Assembly (NCBI RefSeq): GCF_900090305.1
Contig: NZ_LT607751.1
Span: 1,550,001 to 1,614,000 of the forward strand
Source of the DNA: Micromonospora siamensis
Lineage (GTDB): Bacteria > Actinomycetota > Actinomycetes > Mycobacteriales > Micromonosporaceae
DNA: 64,000 nucleotides
Direction: 5' to 3'
The first letter of the stretch is position 1, and every line of letters starts with the position of its first letter. This document shows, piece after piece, positions 36,849-46,600 of this stretch. A program made the translations under genes and the position numbers. The notes under the pieces were generated by a model, which ran no database searches, had not been told where the DNA came from, and saw nothing but the letters and a program-made list of their open reading frames with translations.

Positions 36849-37005
36849 GGCGGCTCCTCCTCGCGACGTTGCGGGGTGGACCGGCAGGGGTGCGCGTCCC
36901 CGCTGCCGGCTTTGTCGCTGATCCTCACACGTGGCTCAACGTAACGCCGGGGCGGGTCGGCGGTGGGCCGGATGCGGGCAACCGGGAGGCTGCGAAGATG
37001 GAGGG

Positions 37006-37746
37006 GTGGAACCCGCCCAGCCAGCCGACCGCGTACCCGCCGACTCGACGCCGCCGGACGGCCAGCCCCCGGTGAGCCCGACCACGCCGACCGCCGCCGA
37101 GCCGGCCCTCGTCGAACCGGCCACCGAGCCGGCGCCGACGGCCGACGACCCGGAGGCCACCGCCGCCCGGACGGTCGAGCACGACATTCCCCCGGCCCGC
37201 CCCGCGGCTGCCCCGGCGCCGGCGAAGGGCGGCAAGGCCCGTGCGGAGCGGTCGCCGAAGGACATGGCGCTGTCGCTGCTGGTGCTGCTCGTCCCGATCG
37301 CGCTGCTGCTCGCCTTCTACCGCGGCTTCCTCGGCGGTGACCAGCCCACCGTGGTCGACGCCGCGCCGGCGTACGAGCAGGCGCGTGCGGCGAACGCCTT
37401 CCCGGTCAGTGAGCCGGCCGGGCTGGGCGAGGGCTGGCGAACCGTCAGCGCCGGATACCGGACGGTCGACGGCGGGTCCAGCCTGCGGATCGGCTACCTG
37501 ACGCCGGAGGGGCAGGCCGCCCAGCTCGTGCAGAGCGACGTGCCGCCGGAGCGGCTGATCCCCGCCGAGCTGACCCGGGAGGGACAGCCGCAGGGCCCCG
37601 TCGACCTGGGCGGGCGCAGCTGGCAGCGGTACACCGCCCGGGGCAACGAGCAGGCGTTGGTGCTGCTGGAGCCGGACCGGACGGTGATCGTGGTCGGCGA
37701 CGCCCGGGAGAACGAGCTGCGTCAGCTCGCCGCCGCCCTGCGCTGA
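37006..37746 (+). CDS. DUF4245 membrane protein
   Basis: The 246-residue protein has ~85 Pro/Ala/Thr-rich cytoplasmic residues, one membrane helix (MALSLLVLLVPIALLLAFYRGFLGG) and an outer domain starting TVVDAAPAYEQARAANAFPVSEPAGLGEGWRTVSA. This matches DUF4245, found next to glpX in actinobacteria. GTG 37006 follows a G-rich ribosome site. Function unknown. Confidence 0.87.
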   Translation: MEPAQPADRVPADSTPPDGQPPVSPTTPTAAEPALVEPATEPAPTADDPEATAARTVEHDIPPARPAAAPAPAKGGKARAERSPKDMALSLLVLLVPIALLLAFYRGFLGGDQPTVVDAAPAYEQARAANAFPVSEPAGLGEGWRTVSAGYRTVDGGSSLRIGYLTPEGQAAQLVQSDVPPERLIPAELTREGQPQGPVDLGGRSWQRYTARGNEQALVLLEPDRTVIVVGDARENELRQLAAALR

Positions 37747-37852
37747 ACCGGACGTTCGGCGGGCCCCCGGGAACGGCGCGTTTCGACTAGTCTGCCCGGA
37801 CCCGAGAGCCGGCACACGGGACGTGCCGGACGGAACGCCGAAAGAGAACCAC

Positions 37853-38665
37853 GTGAACCTTCGCAGTTGGAGCGCCGGCCTGCTCGCCGCCGCCCTGTTC
37901 GTGCCGACCCTGACCGCCTGCAAGACCGACACCGACTCGTCGACCGACGCCGGCTCCACCGCCCCGGCCGTGCCCGCCGACCCGAAGGAGGCCCTGCTCG
38001 CCTCCACGAAGGAGATCCAGAAGGGCAACTTCACCTTCACCATGGCCGGTGCGGACTTCACCGGCGGTGGCAAGGTGCACCTGCCGACGAAGAGCGCCGA
38101 GATCAAGATGGGCAGCCCGGAGTCGGCCGCCGACGAGGCGTCGATGGACATGCACCTGGTCGTCAAGGACACCGACAGCTGGGTCAAGCTGGACCTCGGG
38201 CCGATGGGCGACAGCATCCCGGCCTTCAAGGCGATGAAGGGCAAGTACCAGCACCTGGACCGGACCCGGATCAAGGATGCCGACGAGCTGAGCTTCGACC
38301 TCGAGGACGTCGACCCGGGCGACAGCGACGAGATGATCAAGACGATCAGTGACGTCCGGAAGACCGGCGAGGGCAGCTACGAGGGCACGCTGGACGTCAG
38401 CAAGGCGACCGACCTGGACGCCATCGACGCGCCCACGGTGAAGGCGCTCGGCGCCAAGGCCGCCGCCCTGCCGTTCACCGCGAAGCTCGACCCGCAGGGC
38501 CGGCTGACCGAGTTCGCCGTGCAGGTGCCGGCCGCCGGGGACAACCCGGCACAGACCATGAAGACCACGTACGCCGACTACGGCACCGCCACCGAGGTGC
38601 AGGCTCCGCCTGCCGCCCAGGTCGTCGAGGCGTCGGAGCAGACGTACCGGATGTTCAACAACTGA
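37853..38665 (+). CDS. LppX/LprAFG-type lipoprotein, copy 1
   Basis: The 270-residue precursor has a signal peptide with lipobox LTAC (residues ~20-23), then a Ser/Thr/Ala linker and a domain beginning DPKEALLASTKEIQKGNFTFTMAGADF with repeated W-V-K-L-D-L-G and KYQHLD motifs. This is the fold family of mycobacterial LprG/LppX, which carry lipids across the cell envelope. A hairpin ccggcac/gtgccgg (37809-37829) is in the leader. It has a close paralogue 222 bp downstream. Confidence 0.85.
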   Translation: MNLRSWSAGLLAAALFVPTLTACKTDTDSSTDAGSTAPAVPADPKEALLASTKEIQKGNFTFTMAGADFTGGGKVHLPTKSAEIKMGSPESAADEASMDMHLVVKDTDSWVKLDLGPMGDSIPAFKAMKGKYQHLDRTRIKDADELSFDLEDVDPGDSDEMIKTISDVRKTGEGSYEGTLDVSKATDLDAIDAPTVKALGAKAAALPFTAKLDPQGRLTEFAVQVPAAGDNPAQTMKTTYADYGTATEVQAPPAAQVVEASEQTYRMFNN

Positions 38666-38672
38666 GCGCGGA

Positions 38673-38705
38673 CCGGGAGGGGCGGCAGCACGGTGCCCCT
38701 CCCGG
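38673..38705. terminator. Terminator between the two lipoprotein genes
   Basis: ccgggaggggc (38673-38683) and gcccctcccgg (38695-38705) form an 11-bp perfect stem 7 bp after the first lipoprotein stop. A second hairpin (38828-38836 with 38856-38864, 9 bp) lies in the leader of copy 2. Confidence 0.7.
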
Positions 38706-38887
38706 AGCCCGCGCCAACCGGGTGGACCGGACAGTGATTGCCGAAGGGCACTCCAGGGAACAGAGGGTGTACGAGCACGCCACGCGGTGACGCGAAGGGC
38801 CGGGCTCGGGCGCCGGGGTCGTTGGCAGGCCCACGGCGGCAGCCTCCGGCACCCTCCGTGGGCCGGACGACCCACCTGGAGAGCTAC

Positions 38888-39763
38888 GTGAACGTACGAC
38901 GCTTCAGCGCGACGGCCTTCGCCGCGGCGCTGCTCATCCCTGGTCTGGCCGCCTGCAACAGCAGCACCGGCACCGGCGAGGCGGGGGCCTCGGCCTCCCC
39001 GGCGGTCTCCGGCAGCGCCGACACCGCCAGCGCCTCGCCCGGCGCGGCCAGCGCGTCCCCCGGCGCGGTCGACGGCGACGCCAAGCAGGCCCTGCTGGAC
39101 TCCACCAAGGAGATCAGCAACGGCAACTTCCGGTTCACCCTGTCCGGCGTCGGCTCCAGCGCGGAGGGGCAGGTGCACGAGCCGAGCCAGAGCGCCCAGA
39201 TGAAGATCACCATCGGGCAGGCCTCGTCGGACCTGATGATGACCCTCGACGTCATCCACGCCAAGCCGGACAGCTGGGTGAAGCTGGACCTCGGCGGCAC
39301 GTCGGCGAGCAGCGTGCCCGGGCGGCAGAAGCTGAACCTCGGCAAGTACCAGCACCTCGACCAGAGCCGGATCCAGGGCAACCGGAACCTGGGCTTCGAC
39401 TTCGACAAGGTCGACCCGGCCGGCAGCGAGGCGCTGACCCAGGCCATCACCGAGGTACGCGAGACCGGCGACAAGTCGTACGCCGGCACCCTGGACCTGT
39501 CCAAGGCGGCCGAGGCCAGCTCCGTCGACCCGTCCATCGTCACCGCGCTCGGCCAGCAGGCGCAGTCCGTGCCGTTCACCGCGAAGCTGGACGAGCAGGG
39601 CCGGCTCAGCGAGCTGGTGGTGCAGGTCCCGGCGGCCGGCAAGAGCGCCGCGCAGGACATCAAGGTCACCTACTCGGACTACGGCAACGCCACCGCCGCG
39701 CAGAAGCCGCCGGCGGACCAGGTCGTCGAGGCTCCCGCGGAGTTCTACAACCTGTTCAAGTGA
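38888..39763 (+). CDS. LppX/LprAFG-type lipoprotein, copy 2
   Basis: The 291-residue precursor has a signal peptide with lipobox LAAC, a longer Ala/Ser/Pro-rich linker than copy 1, and a domain starting DAKQALLDSTKEISNGNFRFTLSGV. It shares with copy 1 the segments DSWVKLDLG, KYQHLD, VPFTAKLD-QGRLSE and VQVPAAG, so the pair is a tandem duplication that has diverged substantially. GTG 38888 follows GGAGAG. Likely a lipid or glycolipid carrier anchored in the membrane. Confidence 0.85.
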   Translation: MNVRRFSATAFAAALLIPGLAACNSSTGTGEAGASASPAVSGSADTASASPGAASASPGAVDGDAKQALLDSTKEISNGNFRFTLSGVGSSAEGQVHEPSQSAQMKITIGQASSDLMMTLDVIHAKPDSWVKLDLGGTSASSVPGRQKLNLGKYQHLDQSRIQGNRNLGFDFDKVDPAGSEALTQAITEVRETGDKSYAGTLDLSKAAEASSVDPSIVTALGQQAQSVPFTAKLDEQGRLSELVVQVPAAGKSAAQDIKVTYSDYGNATAAQKPPADQVVEAPAEFYNLFK

Positions 39764-39770
39764 CGTCGTA

Positions 39771-39804
39771 CGAGGGCGGGGTGGCCGCGGCCGTCCCGCC
39801 CTCG
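39771..39804. terminator. Bidirectional terminator between lipoprotein 2 and xseB
   Basis: cgagggcggg (39771-39780) and cccgccctcg (39795-39804) pair perfectly over 10 bp, with ggccgcggcc inside the loop. It separates two convergent genes. Confidence 0.75.
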
Positions 39805-39817
39805 CGGCTGTCCGGGC

Positions 39818-40042
39818 TCAGGAGTCGGCGTCGGCCTGGCGGGCGGCGGCGATCCGGGCCCGGGCGCCGTCCAACCGGCGCTGGCAGATCGCGGCCAGCT
39901 TCTCGCCGCGTTCCCAGAGGGCCAGCGACTCCTCCAGCGACGTGCCGCCGGCCTCCAGCCGCTCGACCACCGTCGCCAGCTCGGCGCGGGCCTGCTCGTA
40001 GCTGAGCCGCTCGTCCGGCCCGGCGTCCCTGTCGTCGCTCAT
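39818..40042 (-). CDS. xseB: Exodeoxyribonuclease VII small subunit
   Basis: The 74-residue protein has the XseB pattern [52 protein letters not shown]. Several copies bind XseA to form exonuclease VII. ATG 40042 is used; an ATG three codons earlier (40051) is equally possible. The GNAT gene lies between it and xseA, all on the same strand. Confidence 0.93.
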   Translation of the reverse strand: MSDDRDAGPDERLSYEQARAELATVVERLEAGGTSLEESLALWERGEKLAAICQRRLDGARARIAAARQADADS

Positions 40043-40076
40043 CCGCCCCATCCCATCACATCGGCCGGTGGCGCCG

Positions 40077-40565
40077 TCACAGGCGCCGGTACATCACGTG
40101 CAGGCCGACCAGACCCTCCTCGGGGTGGTCGAACGCCGCCGGCACGGTGCCGATCACCTGGAAGCCCAGCGACCGCCACAGGTGCACGGCCGGCCGGTTC
40201 ACCTCGACCACGGCGTTGAACTGGATGCCGTGGTAGCCCTCGGCGCGGGCCCGGTCGAGCACGTGGGCGCCCAGCGCGCGGCCCACGCCCCGGCCCCGGT
40301 GCGCCGGGTCGACCAGGAACGACGCGGTGGCGACGTGCGAGCCGCCGCCGGGCCGGTTGGGGCCCATCTTGGCCGAGCCGACGACCACGCCGTCGTCGTC
40401 GACCGCCACGACGGTGCGACCCGGTGGCTGCTCCATCCACCACGGCCGGGCCTCGTCCAGGGTCTGGCCCTCGGGGAAGGCGTACGTCCGGCCCTCGGCC
40501 ATGATCGCGGCGTAGAAGGGGTAGATGTTCGGCCAGTCGTGGTCCTCGGCAACCCTGATGATCAC
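40077..40565 (-). CDS. GNAT family N-acetyltransferase
   Basis: The 162-residue protein has a GNAT fold: [20 protein letters not shown] at the start, [36 protein letters not shown], the acetyl-CoA loop RGRGVGRAL, and [23 protein letters not shown] at the end. It lies 20 bp after xseA and 34 bp before xseB in the same operon, splitting the usual xseA-xseB pair. The substrate is unknown. Confidence 0.9.
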   Translation of the reverse strand: MIIRVAEDHDWPNIYPFYAAIMAEGRTYAFPEGQTLDEARPWWMEQPPGRTVVAVDDDGVVVGSAKMGPNRPGGGSHVATASFLVDPAHRGRGVGRALGAHVLDRARAEGYHGIQFNAVVEVNRPAVHLWRSLGFQVIGTVPAAFDHPEEGLVGLHVMYRRL

Positions 40566-40585
40566 GCTGGTGAGGCTACCGGCCC

Positions 40586-41815
40586 TCAACCGTCCACGGT
40601 GGCGGCCAGTTCGCCCTCGGCGAGGCGTACCCGCAGCGGGTCGCCCTTGCCCACCTCGCCCGCCGCCCGCACCACGTGCCCGTCCGCCCGCTGCACGATC
40701 GCGTACCCCCGGTCGAGGGTGGCGGCGGGGGAGAGGGCGCGCAGCCGGGCCAGGGTGTGCCGCAGGTCCTCGCCGGCCGCGCCGAGCCGGTGGTCGAGGC
40801 ACCGGTCGGTGCGGTCGCGCAAGGCGCTGACCTCCGCGGCCCGCTGGTCGACCATCACCTGCGGGCTGGCCAGCACCGGCCGGGAGCGGAGCAGGTCGAG
40901 GCGGTGGGTCTCCCGGTCGACCAGGTTGCGGACGGCGCGTTCCAGCCGGGAGCGGGCCTGGCCGATGAGGCGTACCTCCTCGGTGAGGTCGGGGACGATC
41001 CGCTTGGCCGCGTCGGTGGGGGTGGAGGCGCGCACGTCGGCGACGTAGTCGACCAGCGGCGCGTCGGTCTCGTGGCCGATGGCGCTGACCACCGGCGTAC
41101 GACAGGCGAAGACCGCCCGGCAGAGCGCCTCGTCGGAGAAGGGGAGCAGGTCCTCGATGCCGCCGCCGCCGCGGGCGATGACGATCACGTCGATGCTGTC
41201 GTCGGCGTCGAGCACCTTGAGCGCGTCGACGATCTGCGGGACGGCGCTCGGCCCCTGCACGGCCACGTTGACGGTGCGGAACTCGACGGCTGGCCAGCGG
41301 CGCTTGGCGTTGGTGAGCACGTCCCGTTCGGCGGCGGAGGCGCGGCCGGTGATCAGGCCGACCCGGTGCGGCAGGAACGGCAGCCGTCGCTTGCGGGCCC
41401 GGTCGAAGAGCCCTTCGGCGGCGAGCAGCTTCTTGAGCTTCTCCAGCCGGGCCAGCAGCTCGCCGAGCCCGACCTGGCGGATCTCGTCGGCGCGGAGGCT
41501 GAGCGTGCCCCGGGCGGCGTAGAACTCCGGCTTGGCGTGCAGCACCACCCGGGCGCCCTCGCGCAGCTCCGGCGCGCCGGAGTCGAGCACGTCCCGGTTG
41601 GTGGTGACGGTCAGGCTGAGGTCGGCCGACGGGTCACGCAGGGTGAGGAAGACGGTGCTGGCCCCCGGCCGCCGGCTGATCTGCGCCACCTGCCCGTCCA
41701 CCCAGACCCATCCCAGCCGCGCGATCCAGGCGTTGATCTTCTGACTGACCACCCGGACCGGCCACGGCTCCTCCGCGGAACTCCGCGCCACCTCACTCCC
41801 ACCCTCACTGACCAC
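40586..41815 (-). CDS. xseA: Exodeoxyribonuclease VII large subunit
   Basis: The 409-residue protein has an N-terminal OB domain ([25 protein letters not shown]) and the catalytic region [48 protein letters not shown] and [29 protein letters not shown], then a helical region and a short C-terminal domain. Exonuclease VII degrades single-stranded DNA. The GTG at 41815 lies 6 nt after TAGGGT (41827-41822), indicating leaderless transcription. A palindromic element separates it from divergent ispH. Confidence 0.95.
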   Translation of the reverse strand: MVSEGGSEVARSSAEEPWPVRVVSQKINAWIARLGWVWVDGQVAQISRRPGASTVFLTLRDPSADLSLTVTTNRDVLDSGAPELREGARVVLHAKPEFYAARGTLSLRADEIRQVGLGELLARLEKLKKLLAAEGLFDRARKRRLPFLPHRVGLITGRASAAERDVLTNAKRRWPAVEFRTVNVAVQGPSAVPQIVDALKVLDADDSIDVIVIARGGGGIEDLLPFSDEALCRAVFACRTPVVSAIGHETDAPLVDYVADVRASTPTDAAKRIVPDLTEEVRLIGQARSRLERAVRNLVDRETHRLDLLRSRPVLASPQVMVDQRAAEVSALRDRTDRCLDHRLGAAGEDLRHTLARLRALSPAATLDRGYAIVQRADGHVVRAAGEVGKGDPLRVRLAEGELAATVDG

Positions 41816-41849
41816 CCGCCCACCCTACGGCCCACCCCCACCCCGACCT

Positions 41850-41911
41850 CGTTGATCATGAAGTTGGCGGCGATGTCGATCTCCAAAACTGCCGCCAACT
41901 TCATGATCAAC
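41850..41911. repeat. 61-bp palindromic element, copy 2, between divergent xseA and ispH
   Basis: Arms 41851-41871 and 41891-41911 are exact 21-bp inverted repeats that include GTTGATCATGAAGTT, separated by a 19-bp spacer beginning GATGTCGATCTC. Arms and spacer start match copy 1 at 23424-23486 in opposite orientation. It sits 34-35 bp from each of the two start codons. Confidence 0.88.
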
Positions 41912-41945
41912 AAGGCGTCGGTGGGGTGGCACGTAGGATGGGTGC

Positions 41946-42932
41946 GTGACTGAGGCTCAGGTGACTCCGAACGGTAAGCGGGTGCTGCTGGCCAAGCCGC
42001 GGGGGTATTGCGCGGGGGTGGACCGGGCGGTGCAGACCGTCGAGGAGGCGCTCAAGCTCTACGGCGCCCCGATCTACGTCCGCAAGCAGATCGTGCACAA
42101 CAAGCACGTGGTGCGGACCCTGGAGGCCCAGGGCGCGATCTTCGTGGAGGAGAACGAGGAGGTGCCCGAGGGCGCCACCGTCATCTTCTCCGCGCACGGC
42201 GTCGCCCCCGAGGTGTACGAGCAGGCGAAGGCCCGGTCGCTGAAGGCCATCGACGCCACCTGCCCGCTGGTGACCAAGGTCCACCAGGAGGCCAAGCGGT
42301 TCGCCGCCGAGGACTACGACATCCTGCTCATCGGTCACGAGGGGCACGAGGAGGTCATCGGCACCGCCGGTGAGGCTCCCGCGCACATCCAGCTGGTCGA
42401 CGGCCCGGACGACGCCGACAAGATCACCGTCCGGGACCCGAACAAGGTCGTCTGGCTCTCCCAGACCACCCTGTCGGTGGACGAGACGCTGGAGACCGTG
42501 GCCCGGCTCAAGCAGCGCCTGCCGCTGCTCCAGTCGCCGCCCAGCGACGACATCTGCTACGCCACCTCCAACCGGCAGCACGTGGTCAAGGAGATCGCCC
42601 CCGACTGCGATGTGGTGATCGTCGTCGGCTCGCGGAACTCCTCCAACTCGGTCCGGCTGGTCGAGGTCGCCCTGGACGCCGGCGCCCGCGCCGGGCACCT
42701 GGTCGACTTCGCCCACGAGATCGACGACGCCTGGCTGACCGGCGCCCGCACGGTCGGCGTCACCTCCGGCGCGAGCGTCCCGGACGAGCTGGTGCAGCAG
42801 GTGCTCGCGCACCTGGCCGAGCGGGGCTTCACCGACGTCGAGGAGATCACCACCGCCAACGAGCGGCTGACCTTCTCGCTGCCGCAGGAGCTCAAGCGGG
42901 ACATGAAGGCCGCCGCGGCGGCCCGGCGCTGA
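41946..42932 (+). CDS. ispH: 4-hydroxy-3-methylbut-2-enyl diphosphate reductase
   Basis: The 328-residue enzyme has three cluster-binding cysteines in [23 protein letters not shown] and [10 protein letters not shown], plus [11 protein letters not shown] and [11 protein letters not shown]. It makes isopentenyl and dimethylallyl diphosphate in the MEP pathway with a 4Fe-4S cluster, feeding the isoprenoid enzymes elsewhere in the window. GTG 41946 lies 6 nt after TAGGAT (41934-41939), so it is probably leaderless. Confidence 0.96.
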   Translation: MTEAQVTPNGKRVLLAKPRGYCAGVDRAVQTVEEALKLYGAPIYVRKQIVHNKHVVRTLEAQGAIFVEENEEVPEGATVIFSAHGVAPEVYEQAKARSLKAIDATCPLVTKVHQEAKRFAAEDYDILLIGHEGHEEVIGTAGEAPAHIQLVDGPDDADKITVRDPNKVVWLSQTTLSVDETLETVARLKQRLPLLQSPPSDDICYATSNRQHVVKEIAPDCDVVIVVGSRNSSNSVRLVEVALDAGARAGHLVDFAHEIDDAWLTGARTVGVTSGASVPDELVQQVLAHLAERGFTDVEEITTANERLTFSLPQELKRDMKAAAAARR

Positions 42933-43100
42933 CCCCGGGCCGCAGACACAGCGCCGTAGGGCCGGTGGAGTCGTCGGGCCGCCGCGGACGGCGCGACCCG
43001 CCCCGGACCGCGGGACCGCCGGGCCTGGTCGGGTAGCGGGGCGCGGGGTGCCGCGCCGGGTGGGTGGAACCGGAGCCGGCCGGCGTACGTCGGATCGGGT

Positions 43101-43553
43101 ATGAAGACGTTTCGGACGGCGGCGCCGGCACTGCTGCTCTGCGCCGCCCTGAGCGCCTGCGGCGGCCAGGGCACCGGCACCCCGCCCCCGGCCAGCTCAG
43201 GAGGCACCCCGGTGACCGCATCCCCGACCCCGTCCGAGCCGGTCGGGCCGACCGCGTCGCCGTCACCCACCGTGGTTCCGCCGACCGGCGTGCCTCCGAC
43301 CGTCCGGCCGCCGAAGAAGCCCGGTGGCCCCACCCTGCCGCCCGGACCGGGCGGGCAGACGCTCACCGGCACCATCGACTCCGGCGTCGAACCCAACTGC
43401 CTGCTGCTCGACGGTTACCTGCTGGTCGGCGGGCCGCGCGACGTGCTGAAGCCGGGGGCGAAGGTGACCGTGACCGGTCAGCCGCAGCCGGACATGATGA
43501 CCACCTGCCAGCAGGGCACCCCGTTCGTGGTCGAGGCCGCCCGCCCCGCCTGA
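43101..43553 (+). CDS. Small Pro-rich lipoprotein
   Basis: The 150-residue precursor has a signal peptide with lipobox LSAC, a ~60-residue Pro/Thr/Ser-rich stretch and a small C-terminal domain with two cysteines (EPNCLLLDGYLLVGG and MMTTCQQGTPF) that could form a disulfide. ATG 43101 gives a good signal peptide. Function unknown. Confidence 0.8.
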   Translation: MKTFRTAAPALLLCAALSACGGQGTGTPPPASSGGTPVTASPTPSEPVGPTASPSPTVVPPTGVPPTVRPPKKPGGPTLPPGPGGQTLTGTIDSGVEPNCLLLDGYLLVGGPRDVLKPGAKVTVTGQPQPDMMTTCQQGTPFVVEAARPA

Positions 43554-43595
43554 GCCGAGCCGCCCGCCCGGGCAGAAGGCCGGGCCCCGGACGCA

Positions 43596-43631
43596 CGGGA
43601 GGCCCGCCCCCGACAGGGGACGGGCCTCCCG
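43596..43631. terminator. Bidirectional terminator between lipoprotein and protease genes
   Basis: cgggaggcccg (43596-43606) pairs with cgggcctcccg (43621-43631), extended by cccc/gggg inside with one bulge. It lies between convergent genes, 17 bp from the protease stop codon. Confidence 0.8.
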
Positions 43632-43648
43632 GCTGATCGCCGTACGGC

Positions 43649-46600
43649 TCAGCCGACGTTCTTGACGATCACGTCGCCGCTGCCGATGAGGATGTTGCCG
43701 TCGGTACGCGCCTGCACGGTGCCGTAGAGCACCCGACCCTCGCCGGGCGCCGCCTTCACGGTCACCGCACCCGGCACCGTCCACGTCGTACCCGTCGGGC
43801 GCGGCGCGTTGGTGTCGGTCACCGCGACCGACCCGAAGGCGGCGTTGGTGAAGACGTCGATGTAGTTGTAGGTGGTCGTGCCGGTGGGCACCGAGTACCC
43901 GTCCACCCGGACCTTCCAGGCGCCCGGCTTCGGGCTGCCGATGGTCACCGACTCCTCCGAGTCACCGTCGGCGCTCTGACCGGCCGCGACGCAGGTCCCG
44001 GACGTGCAGTCCAGCACGAACAGGTCGAGGTCGGCGCCCGGGTCGGAGGTGCCGCCGATGGTGGCCCGCAGCGAGGTCGAACCGGGGGTGACGGTCACGT
44101 CGTACTCCTGCACCGCGTGCGCGGCGATGGAGGGGACGGACTGCCGGGCGCTGCCCAGCGAGCCGCCGCCGACCGCCCGGCCGGTGAACGCGCCGAGGGT
44201 GCTGGTCAGCGAGTACTCCCGGGACACCGGGGTGCCGACCGTGGCCGACTCGATCACGTCCGGGTTCGGGCTGACCGTGGCGCCCAGCACCGAGGCGGTG
44301 AGGGTGAACGGGGTCCACAGCGCGTCGGAGGTACGTCGACCGTCCACGGTGACCTCCCACACGCCCGGAAGCGGGTTGGAGGTGGTGCGGCTGGTCGGCG
44401 AGCCGGTGGCGCAGGCGCCCGCCGCCGGGGAGTAGCAGGAGGTCGACGCGTTGTTGTCGATCGCCACACCGTACGGGTGGAAGCGCAGGAAGCGCGCCTG
44501 GCCCGTGCCCGGGGTGCCGTTCGGGCCGGTGAAGTCGACCTTCAGCGCCGGGGTGTTCGCCGGCACCGTGAAGAAGTAGTGCAGGGACTGGTTGCGCCCC
44601 ACCTTGTCCTGGATCTGGACCTGGTAGTTCGCGTCCGGCACGAAGGTGTACGGCGCGATCACCGTGTTCAGGGTCTGCAGGTCGACGCCGGTGGTGGCCG
44701 GGTCGTCCAGGCGCAGGACCGCCGAGTGCGCCCCCGGGCCGGCCGGGTCGATCCGCACGGTCACGGTAACCGGCTTGTTCAGCGGCAGCGCCACCGACGC
44801 GTCGGTCGCGAAGGTGCCGTCGTTGCCCACCCAGGACAGGGCGTAGCTGATCGCCTTCGAGCCGCCGCTGGTGCGGGTGAAGGTGTACGTCCGGGTGTAC
44901 GCCTTGCCGACGGTGACGCCCTCCCGGTCGTAGATGCCGGTGCCGAGGCCCGGCTTGGCCAGGAAGCCGGCGAGCACGGTGTTGACCGGCACGGAGGCGG
45001 TGATGTCCACGGTCTTGATGTTCTTGCGCAGCAGCTCGTACGCGGCCGGGACGTTGATCAGGCCGGCGCCCTGCTCGAACGCGCCGGTGTTGTCGATGAA
45101 CCGGGCCGAGGACATCAGGGCCTGCCGGAGCTGGGCCGGCTTGCGCTGGAAGCCCTGCGCCTTGGCGGCGCCGACCAGCAGCGCGCCCGCGCCCGCCGCC
45201 TGCGGGGCGGCCATCGAGGTGCCGTTGAACATCGCGTAACCCGGCGGCAGGTCGTACGTGCCGCCGAGCGGCCCGCCCGGCTGCCAGGTGGGCACCGAGG
45301 AGATCGCCGAACCCGGGGCGACGACGCTCGGCTTGAAGCCGCCGTCCTCACGCGGGCCGCGGGAGCTGTAGTAGTGCAGGCTCTCCGCGTACGGCGAGGT
45401 GGTGCCGTAGTTCGACCGCAGGGTGGCGTCGGTGACGTACGAGCCGATCGCGAGGGCCCGCTCGGCCACGGCCGGGTCCCCGACGGTGTTCAGGCCCGGG
45501 CCGCTGTTGCCGGCCGAGAGGAACATCTGCACGTCGTACTGGTCGATGAGGCGGTTGTAGAGCAACGCCCGGGTGTTGTTGCCGTCGTTGAGCGACGGCA
45601 GGCCGCCGATCGACATGTTGATCACGTCGACGTTCGCCTGCTTGGCGGCGTAGATCATGCCCTCGATCAGCGCGCTGGAGGTGCAGCCGCCGACGAAGAG
45701 GCAGACCCGGACCGAAACGATCTTGGCGCCGGGGGCGACACCGGTCATCGCGCCGCCGAACAGCCCGTTCGCGGCGGTGATGCCGGCGACGTGCGAGCCG
45801 TGGGCGCCGGAGACGATGCCGATGTTGACGAACTTGTTCTTGCCGTCGACCTGGACCACGAAGGGCATCGACTCGTTGATCGCCGTCGCCGGGTCGTCGG
45901 TGCCGAAGGTGCCGACGTCGTTGCGGACCTTGTAGTCCGTCATCGCCTTCTCGTCGGCGAAGGAGCCGTCCTGGTCGGCGTCGACCCAGACGTTGCTGCC
46001 GCCGTCCCACAGCACGCCGAACAGGCCGCTGCTGCCGGCCGGGTTGCCGTCCCGGTTGACGTCGTTGCCGACCTCGCCGCCGAGGTTGACGTCACGCTCG
46101 TTGAAGACGCCGAAGCGGTACGACGTGTTCCCGGGGGCGGTCCAGCTCCGGCCGCCCTGGGTGAACGTCGGTCCCGCGACGGACGTGGTCATGCTGATCC
46201 ACGTCGGGTCGGCGTCGTCGGTGGGGTGGGTGTAGGTCACCCAGTCGGTGATCTTGCGCTCGCCGGTGGTGGTCTTCTGCAACGCCGGGTGCGACAGGTC
46301 GACGCCGGTGTCCAGGATGCCGACGGTGACCCCACGCCCGTCGAGGGTGGGGTGGTCGGCGGTGAAGGTCGCCGCGCCCATGTCCTCGATCGGCATGTAC
46401 GGGTTGGCCTTCGGGGTCCCGGCGCCCGGGGCGGGCTGCGGGGCGACCGGCTGGGTGCCCTCCGGCTCCGGGTCCGGCACCGGCACCGCCGCGTCGATCT
46501 CGACGGTCTGCACGCCGCTGAGGCCGGTGACCCGCTCGACCCGGTCGGTGGGGACCTTCGCGCGCAGGTAGCCGAGGTCGTTGTCCTGGTAGACGACCGT

